In this document: positions 1 to 5,202 of the stretch, piece by piece
How the letters are laid out: the number at the start of each line of letters is the position of its first letter
How positions within the stretch are numbered: position 1 is the stretch's first letter
Source of the DNA: Alphaproteobacteria bacterium
GTDB taxonomy: Bacteria > Pseudomonadota > Alphaproteobacteria > Rs-D84
Direction: 5' to 3'
NCBI GenBank assembly: GCA_017937735.1
Contig: JAGBCZ010000037.1
Span: forward strand, 1-5,547
DNA: 5,547 nt
Program-made: the position numbers and the translations under genes
The notes under the pieces: model-generated
Database searches by the model: none
What the model was told of the DNA's origin: nothing
Seen by the model: the letters and a program-made list of their open reading frames with translations, nothing else

Positions 1-913
1 AGACAATTTTTTTGCAGCACTAGATGCGGCTGTATTTTCAGACGGAACATTTGTATACATTCCACCAAACACCAAATGCCCCATTGATTTAGCCAGTTTT
101 TTTAGAATAGAAACCGCAAAAATAGGACAATTTGAACGCACATTAATAATTGCAGATTGCGGTTCAGAATTAACCTATATGGAAGGATGCAGTGCCCCCC
201 GCAGAACAAATCACCAATTACACAGTGGCGTTGTTGAAATCATTGTCCACGATAACGCAACAGTAAAATACGCGACTGTACAAAACTGGTTTGCTGGCAC
301 ATTTGACGGCACAAAAAACATTGGCGGCATATTAAACTTTGTCACGAAACGCGGACGTTGCGACAAAAACGCAAAACTATTATGGACCCAGGTCGAAGTT
401 GGATCTGCCCTGACATGGAAATACCCATCCACTATATTGCATGGCGACAATTCTTACAGTGATTTTTATTCACTATCCATCACGCGTGGTGGACAAATGG
501 CAGACACCGGCACAAAAATGATTCACATTGGCAACAACAGCGTATCAAACATTGTTTCTTATGGGGTTGCATCCGACAAATCCGCACAAACATTTCGCAG
601 TTTGGTTTCTTTTACCGGCAACGGATGTACAAATGCATCAAAATGCGACAGCAGACTAATCGACAATTCCGCCACTGCGAATACCCTGCCCCGCATTATT
701 CACAACGGTTCAAACAACAAACAATCACACGAAGCATCAACTGGCACAATTGATGCAACAACACTAAACTATATGAACATGGCAGGAATAGATACAGACA
801 CTGCAATCGCATTAATAATTGGTGCCGCTGCAACGCCTGTGTTGTCCAGACTGCCAATGGAATTTTTGGTAGAATCAAAACAACTAATACAAATGGCATT
901 ATCAAAGGACTAA
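1..913 (+). CDS. sufB: Fe-S cluster assembly scaffold SufB, 5' end outside window
   Basis: Partial gene; about 303 codons are visible in the frame beginning at base 2, running in from the left edge. SufB is the cytoplasmic scaffold of the SUF pathway: with SufC (and usually SufD) it receives sulfur and assembles Fe-S clusters. SufB-specific stretches are clear: DGTFVYIPP, GQFERT, EGCSAP, VKYATVQNWF, GGILNFVTKR, ALTWKYPS and MADTGTKMIHIGN. Residues tied to cluster assembly in E. coli SufB (its numbering, from memory) are kept: a Cys in the KRGRC stretch (359-361, like C254), the Cys of SKCDSRLI (644-646, like C405), and the His-Glu pair of SHEAS (728-733, like H433/E434). The usual CGAHT loop between them is changed to SATANT. 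The ADTGTKMIHIG and ILNFVTKR stretches favour SufB over SufD. It ends 2 bases before sufC, so the two are surely co-transcribed. The first in-window ATG (179) is an internal Met, not the start. Confidence 0.95.
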   Translation, partial: DNFFAALDAAVFSDGTFVYIPPNTKCPIDLASFFRIETAKIGQFERTLIIADCGSELTYMEGCSAPRRTNHQLHSGVVEIIVHDNATVKYATVQNWFAGTFDGTKNIGGILNFVTKRGRCDKNAKLLWTQVEVGSALTWKYPSTILHGDNSYSDFYSLSITRGGQMADTGTKMIHIGNNSVSNIVSYGVASDKSAQTFRSLVSFTGNGCTNASKCDSRLIDNSATANTLPRIIHNGSNNKQSHEASTGTIDATTLNYMNMAGIDTDTAIALIIGAAATPVLSRLPMEFLVESKQLIQMALSKD

Positions 914-915
914 AT

Positions 916-1593
916 ATGCTGGAAATAAAAAACCTAACAGTCACATTATCAGACCGCGAACTATTAAAAAACATATCATTAAAAATTGATGATGGTGCAC
1001 GCGTTTTATTATCTGGTCATAACGGTTCTGGCAAGTCAACACTTGCGAACACAATCGCAGGGAATCCGTCGTATACAGTAAAATCTGGCACAATAAAATT
1101 TAATGGTTCTGATATTACAAATGAAAACATCACAACACGTGCATTAATGGGAATATTTTTAGGTTCTCAGCATGTGCCTGAAATTCCGGGTTTAACCGTG
1201 CTTAGTTTTTTGAAATATTCATGCATTGCACACACGCATTTTCAATCTGGCAAAGATTTACCAATGGGCGAATTTTTAAACCAAATTGAATCTGCACGCA
1301 CAAGATTAAATATTCCACAACAATGGTTAAATCGCAGTGTTAATGTTGGCTTTTCTGGTGGTGAACGCAAAAAGATAATGTTGATGCAGTTAATTATGAC
1401 AAATCCAAAATTTGCAATTCTTGATGAACCTGATTCTGGTGCAGACAAACAAACACAACAACTGATTGCCGACACAATAAAGTCTATGCCAGATACAACA
1501 TTTTTAATCATCAGTCATCAGCAATCTTTTACAGATTTAATATCACCTACTGACACAATCACTTTATCAGATGGTGAAATTATGCTAAAATAA
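916..1593 (+). CDS. sufC: Fe-S cluster assembly ATPase SufC
   Basis: ABC-type ATPase that binds SufB (and SufD) and uses ATP to remodel the scaffold during Fe-S cluster assembly; it is soluble and not a transporter subunit. Visible motifs: Walker A GHNGSGKST (residues 34-42), Q-loop Gln85 in FLGSQHVPEIPG, signature FSGGERKK (146-153), Walker B FAILDE (166-171) followed by PDSGAD, and H-loop His201. The RSVNVGFSGGE context is typical of SufC. At 225 residues it is shorter than the usual 245-250: the sequence stops at DGEIMLK, where E. coli SufC continues for about 20 more residues. The usual LDE-x-DSGLD is LDEPDSGAD here. The start is fixed by AAAGGA at 904-909, six bases before the ATG, with the sufB stop between. 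No sufD follows. The family call is very secure; the short C-terminus is a real feature of the sequence or a lineage trait. Confidence 0.95.
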   Translation: MLEIKNLTVTLSDRELLKNISLKIDDGARVLLSGHNGSGKSTLANTIAGNPSYTVKSGTIKFNGSDITNENITTRALMGIFLGSQHVPEIPGLTVLSFLKYSCIAHTHFQSGKDLPMGEFLNQIESARTRLNIPQQWLNRSVNVGFSGGERKKIMLMQLIMTNPKFAILDEPDSGADKQTQQLIADTIKSMPDTTFLIISHQQSFTDLISPTDTITLSDGEIMLK

Positions 1594-1619
1594 AACACAA
1601 GAACAGGGGGACAAAAGAA

Positions 1620-2534
1620 ATGAAAAAAACACCAACCTTATTAACATGGACCATTTGGACACCATTAAAGTTTGCACTGATATCATTTGCAATTATCACA
1701 ATGTTGTCATTAATATATTCTGTAATTCACAATATAGTATTTTCAAACACACCACAAATGCCATCCGTTGTATTAGGCCTGACGGCAATTGGGTTTATTG
1801 CTGGCGTATATTTATCTATACGAAAATTACCACACATAAAAATGGACAGACCATCTTTTATTGCGATACATAACGCCCAGGTATTATGGTTATTCATTCT
1901 GTTTGCCATATCGACATATTTATTGTTATCAAATCAACAAGAAATTATGTACGGATTGATGATGTATAACGGTGCAAATTCTGGAAAATTTTTATTACTG
2001 ATTATATTAATTGCATTATATTATTTATTTTTGTTCGGACTGGCAATTATTAACTTTTATGTTAAAATCCGCCGTATACAGCAATTTAATATCCCAACAT
2101 GGAAGATTGTTTGTTCATTTCCATTTGGGTTTGGCATGCTGTGGACACCTGGGTATTTATTGGAAACCAAACATGAAAAAAATCCATCACAGCCAATAAA
2201 ATCCAGATGGTATTCACGCATTACAAATTGGGCCCTGGCAAATCAGATTAACACAATATCAATGTTTGTGTTTATAACTGTTTTATCTGGCTTCTTCTTG
2301 GGCTTTACCCCAATACTGTTAACATTTACATTGGCACTAATTTTTGGTTTATGGTCATTGCAAATTGGCACAAAAAAGTTTATCAAAAACATGCACCAAG
2401 GCTATGCCACCACTGCAGTAGTTATAAATATTATCATGATAATTGTATTCAGTTGTGTTTATGCATTCGCACCAAAACAAAACATTGAACTGACAATATC
2501 AGAAACACAAATCATCACAACCCAAGGACACTAA
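1620..2534 (+). CDS. unrecognised polytopic membrane protein, 304 aa
   Basis: I do not recognise the family. The protein is strongly hydrophobic, with about seven membrane segments by eye: roughly residues 18-38, 49-67, 87-104, 124-148, 213-230, 231-249 and 262-284, plus a possible half-buried stretch at 161-181. The longest polar loop (about 149-205) is rich in Lys and Arg and contains the motif-like WTPGYLLETKHEKNP, the best candidate for a conserved functional site. There is no cleavable signal peptide; the N-terminus MKKTPTLLTW leads straight into TM1. The ATG at 1620 has a strong ribosome site, AGGGGGA at 1605-1611, eight bases upstream. It lies 26 bases after sufC and 2 bases before the AI-2E-family gene, so it is in the same operon. 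That suggests co-expression with them, but says little about function. A transporter or channel-like role is possible but unproven. Confidence 0.85.
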   Translation: MKKTPTLLTWTIWTPLKFALISFAIITMLSLIYSVIHNIVFSNTPQMPSVVLGLTAIGFIAGVYLSIRKLPHIKMDRPSFIAIHNAQVLWLFILFAISTYLLLSNQQEIMYGLMMYNGANSGKFLLLIILIALYYLFLFGLAIINFYVKIRRIQQFNIPTWKIVCSFPFGFGMLWTPGYLLETKHEKNPSQPIKSRWYSRITNWALANQINTISMFVFITVLSGFFLGFTPILLTFTLALIFGLWSLQIGTKKFIKNMHQGYATTAVVINIIMIIVFSCVYAFAPKQNIELTISETQIITTQGH

Positions 2535-2536
2535 AC

Positions 2537-3580
2537 ATGAACGGAATTATTGTATTCGCAGGTCTGGTATTATTTTTATGGCTGGGGCGTACGATATTGA
2601 TACCACTATTAATCGCCGGTTTTTTATGGTATTTAATGAACGCAATTTCAGATTATTATCGCAAGGTTTTACCATTTAAAAGCCCAAACACAAAATCTGA
2701 AACAGTATATTGGCACCTGTTTAATTGGTTATCAAACATTGCCAGTTTGGCGACAGTTTGTATTGTTATCTACATATTTATCACACAAATCAAACCTATG
2801 TTTTCAGAACTGGTATCGATATTACCCGCACTGCAAGACAAGTTAACTCAATTTGGTGCATATTTATCAAATTCTGTTGGTTTAAAATTTGATGCAAACA
2901 TGATACCAAACATTACTAAAATCGCGGCAAACATCGGTGCATCTGTTGCATCTGCTGCGACTTCGATGGGCATGGTATTTGTATATATGATATTTATGTT
3001 TATTGAACAAAGCACATTTAATCAAAAATTTTCCGCCTTGTTTAACAGCAAAAAGCAATACAAAAAATCGCGTTATATCTTGGACAGCATTGATTATAAT
3101 ATGAAAAAATATCTGTTTGTTAAAACGACAATATCTGCAATTACTGGTGTATTTTCATACATATGGCTGCAACTAATTGGCGTTGAATTTGCAGGCGTTT
3201 GGGCATTTATTGTATTTGTCACCAGTTATATTCCAACAATTGGTGCGATTGTTGCATGTTCATTACCAATACTGTATTCACTGGTCATGGCACCAACATT
3301 ACAACAACCAATATTGACAGCAGTCGGTTTAATTGCCCTGCAAATCATATTTGGAAATCTGCTGGAACCAAAACTAACCGGCAAGACACTGAACATATCG
3401 ACACTGGCGATATTAATCAATTTAGTTTTCTGGGGTATGATATGGGGTATTGCAGGCATGTTTTTCAGTGTTCCCCTGTTGGTTGCGATATACATTATAT
3501 GTGCCCAATTTGATTCAACCCGATGGGTTGCGGTGCTGTTATCTGCAGACGGTAACATACCAGACAAAAACGAAGATTAA
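2537..3580 (+). CDS. AI-2E family (PerM/UPF0118) membrane protein
   Basis: Inner-membrane protein of the AI-2E transporter family (formerly UPF0118). Members include YdgG/TqsA, linked to autoinducer-2 export, and Na+/H+ antiporters in other bacteria, so the substrate cannot be assigned from the family alone. At 347 residues it has the usual family length. The layout fits: two N-terminal hydrophobic segments (about 3-36), one at about 61-85, a less hydrophobic central domain (about 86-130), a segment near 135-157, then a dense C-terminal cluster. Family motifs are visible there: SYIPTIGAI (residues 230-238) and NLLEPKLTGK (274-283), followed by a glycine-rich WGMIWGIAGMFFSVPLL. The ATG at 2537 has AAGGA at 2524-2528, eight bases upstream, inside the end of the preceding gene. 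It is the last gene of the suf-containing operon; a hairpin starts right after its stop. I leave the gene symbol empty because the subfamily is uncertain. Confidence 0.9.
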   Translation: MNGIIVFAGLVLFLWLGRTILIPLLIAGFLWYLMNAISDYYRKVLPFKSPNTKSETVYWHLFNWLSNIASLATVCIVIYIFITQIKPMFSELVSILPALQDKLTQFGAYLSNSVGLKFDANMIPNITKIAANIGASVASAATSMGMVFVYMIFMFIEQSTFNQKFSALFNSKKQYKKSRYILDSIDYNMKKYLFVKTTISAITGVFSYIWLQLIGVEFAGVWAFIVFVTSYIPTIGAIVACSLPILYSLVMAPTLQQPILTAVGLIALQIIFGNLLEPKLTGKTLNISTLAILINLVFWGMIWGIAGMFFSVPLLVAIYIICAQFDSTRWVAVLLSADGNIPDKNED

Positions 3581-3603
3581 GAAACGGGCATTATGCCCGT
3601 TTT
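3581..3603. terminator. shared bidirectional terminator hairpin
   Basis: A perfect 9-bp inverted repeat, AAACGGGCA (3582-3590) and TGCCCGTTT (3594-3602), has the 3-base loop TTA; G3581/T3603 could add a wobble pair. It lies between two convergent genes. On the + strand it begins directly after the AI-2E-family stop codon and ends in TTTT. On the - strand the stem is followed by C and TTAATCTT, a weaker U-rich tail. The ruvX stop codon (TAA on the - strand) is exactly the loop, so one stem encodes the last ruvX codons. The T tracts are short and partly inside the stem, so termination efficiency is uncertain. Confidence 0.75.
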
Positions 3604-4040
3604 ATCATTGCAATTGCATTTTCTAAAATTACACGTGCAGACTGTGAATCTAGTTTTTGTTTGATATCACGCACACGAACGCGTCCCATTGATTCTTGGG
3701 CAGAAACAGAAGTTAAATTTTCTTCTATCATACAAATTGGCAAATCTGTTTTTTCAGATAAATCTTGCACAAAATCACGCACCATCTTTGTTGTATCAGA
3801 TTCCGTACCATCATTATACACAGGCAACCCAACAACAACACCGACGACATTTTCTTCGTCTGCAATTTTTGCAACAATATCCGCATGATTTTTTGCACCA
3901 CATGCCACCCCTACCCCAGGTCTAGCAAACACAAAGTCCCAAGTCGCATCAGATACAGCAACGCCAATTCTGCGTAAACCCCAGTCAACACCTAAGATGC
4001 GTCCGCCGCGTGGAAAACCCTTGAAATCTGGCAAAATCAT
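3591..4040 (-). CDS. ruvX: RuvX/YqgF Holliday-junction resolvase-like nuclease
   Basis: RNase H-fold nuclease of the YqgF family: annotated as a putative Holliday junction resolvase, and YqgF in E. coli also acts in 16S rRNA 5'-end maturation. The protein has 149 residues, close to the usual 135-155. Visible motifs: GVDWGLRRIGVAVSD (residues 17-31, first catalytic Asp19), VVGLPVYNDGTESD (69-82), IEENLTSVSAQ (105-115, matching the usual DERLTT..A motif) and LDSQSARVILE (130-140, with the C-terminal acidic Asp131). The Arg usually following the central Glu is Asn108 here. On the - strand, AAAGGA sits eight bases before the ATG, which supports the start at 4040. It diverges from gatC across 37 bases, an arrangement I know from alphaproteobacteria. 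Its last codons and stop lie in the shared terminator hairpin. Confidence 0.94.
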   Translation of the reverse strand: MILPDFKGFPRGGRILGVDWGLRRIGVAVSDATWDFVFARPGVGVACGAKNHADIVAKIADEENVVGVVVGLPVYNDGTESDTTKMVRDFVQDLSEKTDLPICMIEENLTSVSAQESMGRVRVRDIKQKLDSQSARVILENAIAMIKRA

Positions 4041-4048
4041 TGTATAAT
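4021..4048 (+). promoter_or_regulatory. sigma70-type promoter for the gatC operon
   Basis: TTGAAA (4021-4026), a 16-base spacer and a perfect TATAAT (4043-4048) give a near-consensus housekeeping promoter reading rightward. The start site would be near 4055, leaving a leader of about 23 bases before the gatC ATG. The -35 box and most of the spacer lie in the first codons of ruvX. This is a motif match only; it has not been mapped. Confidence 0.7.
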
Positions 4049-4062
4049 TCCTTTACTTTATA

Positions 4063-4091
4063 AATATAGGATTGAAAATGGCATTTAGCAA
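4063..4091 (-). promoter_or_regulatory. candidate promoter for ruvX
   Basis: On the - strand, TTGCTA (4091-4086), a 17-base spacer and TATATT (4068-4063) resemble a sigma70 promoter reading leftward. The match is 4 of 6 bases at -35 and 5 of 6 at -10. Its start site would be near 4056, giving a leader of about 15 bases before the ruvX ATG. The -35 box lies in the first codons of gatC. It is weaker than the opposing gatC promoter and overlaps the zone that promoter's polymerase would occupy. Confidence 0.45.
4068..4070 (+). promoter_or_regulatory. ribosome binding site deciding the gatC start
   Basis: The AGG of TATAGG lies seven bases before the ATG at 4078. An in-frame TTG at 4072 would be only one base away from it, so the ATG is the better start and the TTG-initiated extension by two codons is disfavoured. 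Confidence 0.6.
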
Positions 4092-4374
4092 GCAACAATT
4101 ACAAAAATTCGCTGATTTAATCAAGATTGAAATATCAGACGAAAAACTGGCCGAAATGAACATTGACTCTGTTATTGAATGGCTGGACAAATTGCAACAG
4201 ATTGATACAACTGGTGTAGAACCGATGTTAAATCCGTCGGAACACAAATTACCTATGCGTGAAGACATTGTCACAGACGGTAATATTCGTGATTTGGTTT
4301 TGGCAAACACACCTGATAACGCGGGCACATCACGCGGATATTTTGCTGTACCAAAAGTAATGGAAGGGGAATAA
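4078..4374 (+). CDS. gatC: Asp/Glu-tRNA amidotransferase subunit GatC
   Basis: Small subunit of the GatCAB amidotransferase, which converts Glu-tRNA(Gln) and/or Asp-tRNA(Asn) to the amide form in the cytoplasm; GatC wraps around and stabilises the GatA-GatB interface. The protein has 98 residues, within the usual 90-105. It shows the family pattern: an N-terminal helix with FADLIKIEISDEKL, a helix ending in EWLDKLQQIDTTGVEPM, the conserved PMREDIVTDG (residues about 59-68 in this start frame) and the C-terminal GYFAVPKVMEG. The ATG at 4078 is chosen over the TTG six bases upstream because of the AGG spacing. A near-consensus promoter lies just upstream. Normally gatA follows directly, but here two unrelated small genes intervene, the first only 3 bases after the gatC stop. 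Confidence 0.94.
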   Translation: MAFSKQQLQKFADLIKIEISDEKLAEMNIDSVIEWLDKLQQIDTTGVEPMLNPSEHKLPMREDIVTDGNIRDLVLANTPDNAGTSRGYFAVPKVMEGE

Positions 4375-4377
4375 ATC

Positions 4378-4776
4378 ATGAAAGATTCAACGGTAAAAAT
4401 AGTTATTCCATATTTAACAAATTTAAATTTAGAAACATCGACAGAAGATGCGATTAAACTGTTAGATTTGATAAAAAATACAGATATAAAAAATTCAACC
4501 TGTATTAAATCTTTCTTTAATGGTGAATTGGCAATCAGTACACATAATTCTGTCAGCACTGCTAGCATACACAGCGAACTGAAACTGTTGGGTTTGGCAA
4601 ACATGCAAAAAACAATATGCCAACCAGCCCAAGGTAAATTAGCATACACACAATCAAAACACGATATGTTAAAACGTTGCTTAAACAATCTGCAATGTGG
4701 CAAATGCCAAGATGAATATGTACGCAGAACTGTTGGTGCCGTACTATTCCCACAACACTATGCAAAGCAGAAATAG
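4378..4776 (+). CDS. unrecognised cysteine-containing small protein, copy 1 of a tandem paralog pair
   Basis: I do not recognise this 132-residue protein. It is soluble-looking, with no signal peptide or membrane segment. It has five cysteines: C42, C81, C101, C107 and C110. Its C-terminus (residues 101-132) has the signature C..NL..GKCQDE followed by GAVLFPQHYAKQK. The next gene is a full-length paralog: 22 of the last 32 residues are identical, and residues 22-46 align without gaps to residues 32-56 of copy 2 (shared A25, D30, N34, C42, K44, S45). Between the two blocks the proteins differ in length and are hard to align. The start is supported by AGGGGA (4365-4370) in the end of gatC, seven bases upstream, with only 3 bases between the genes. 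Translation is probably coupled to gatC. Shared Cys and His residues could bind a metal or form disulfides; that is inference. A longer antisense frame exists here but is rejected. Confidence 0.85.
   Translation: MKDSTVKIVIPYLTNLNLETSTEDAIKLLDLIKNTDIKNSTCIKSFFNGELAISTHNSVSTASIHSELKLLGLANMQKTICQPAQGKLAYTQSKHDMLKRCLNNLQCGKCQDEYVRRTVGAVLFPQHYAKQK
4678..4773 (+). repeat. conserved 3' block of paralog copy 1
   Basis: The last 32 codons of the first small gene form a diverged direct repeat with 5104-5199. Two 14-base stretches are identical between copies: GGCAAATGCCAAGA (4699-4712 and 5125-5138) and TTCCCACAACACTA (4747-4760 and 5173-5186). Differences elsewhere are largely synonymous or conservative, so this is old gene duplication rather than a recent DNA repeat. 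Confidence 0.85.
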
Positions 4777-4785
4777 GAAAACAAA

Positions 4786-5202
4786 ATGTCAAAACAAACA
4801 AACAATATTCCTATTAATTTTTTAGTGTACGAACCGTACAATGATTTTCCACAAACAATCAGACTTGGTCGCATTACACAAAGTCAAGCACTTGAAACCA
4901 TAGATAAATTCAGGAACAGTCGCCCTACAGAAAAAGCATGTCTTAAATCATTACAGGTAAATTACACAGATATCGTAAATTTTGAATCATTTAAAACTTA
5001 CGGTAAAAAACATGGGGTTCTAAATATATCTGGCATGTTCTTTCCTGACTATAAACCAAAATGTGCAAAATGTAAAAACGAAGATTTAGCAAAAGTAAAA
5101 TGCTGTGCACGCAATTTGCGTGCCGGCAAATGCCAAGACGAATTTATAAGAAAAACATTGGGTGCTATATTGTTCCCACAACACTACGGAAAGCAAAAAT
5201 GA
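4786..5202 (+). CDS. unrecognised cysteine-rich small protein, copy 2 of a tandem paralog pair
   Basis: I do not recognise this 138-residue protein. It is the paralog of the gene directly upstream, with no signal peptide or membrane segment. The six cysteines are C52, C93, C96, C106, C107 and C116; C93 and C96 form a CxxC that copy 1 lacks, so a zinc- or metal-binding knuckle is conceivable. The C-terminal block (residues 107-138) carries NLRAGKCQDEFIRKTLGAI and then LFPQHYGKQK. C52, C107 and C116 match C42, C101 and C110 of copy 1; C93 and C81 may correspond. The ribosome site AGGA (4775-4778) overlaps the stop of copy 1 and is seven bases from the ATG. The TGA stop overlaps the gatA ATG (ATGA at 5199-5202), so gatA translation is probably coupled to it. 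The residue pattern shows selection on the protein: 7 of 19 identical residues in the last 25 use different codons in the two copies. Confidence 0.88.
   Translation: MSKQTNNIPINFLVYEPYNDFPQTIRLGRITQSQALETIDKFRNSRPTEKACLKSLQVNYTDIVNFESFKTYGKKHGVLNISGMFFPDYKPKCAKCKNEDLAKVKCCARNLRAGKCQDEFIRKTLGAILFPQHYGKQK
5104..5199 (+). repeat. conserved 3' block of paralog copy 2
   Basis: Partner of the block at 4678-4773, in the same orientation and at the same position relative to the gene end. Twenty-two of 32 encoded residues are identical. Both copies end KQK just before their stops (TAG in copy 1, TGA in copy 2). Confidence 0.85.

Noticed and set aside
1..913. First partial gene as SufD rather than SufB
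   Set aside because: GGILNFVTKR and ADTGTKMIHIG stretches are characteristic of SufB.
1594..1619. Separate promoter for the 304-residue membrane protein
   Set aside because: The 26-base gap has no -10 or -35 match, only a ribosome site; co-transcription with sufC is simpler.
3516..3530. Inverted repeat CAACCC-GAT-GGGTTG near the end of the AI-2E-family gene
   Set aside because: The stem is short, lies within coding sequence, and has no T tract on either side; the hairpin at 3581-3603 is the better terminator.
4072..4077. TTG at 4072 as the gatC start
   Set aside because: Its distance from the AGG at 4068-4070 is only one base; the ATG at 4078 has a normal seven-base spacing.
4053..4703. 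A 216-codon open frame on the - strand opposite gatC and the first small gene
   Set aside because: It lies antisense to gatC, a clear homolog, and to a gene whose paralog shares its + strand protein. The duplicated copies differ mainly at third positions of the + frame, and the antisense product resembles nothing I know.
4699..4708. Palindromic GGCAAATGCC in both small genes as an operator
   Set aside because: It encodes the conserved GKC residues in both copies, which explains its conservation without a regulatory role.
4378..5202. Tandem small genes as a toxin-antitoxin module
   Set aside because: The two are paralogs of each other rather than a toxin with a distinct antitoxin. They show no toxin motif, and they sit inside a housekeeping operon with coupled translation.
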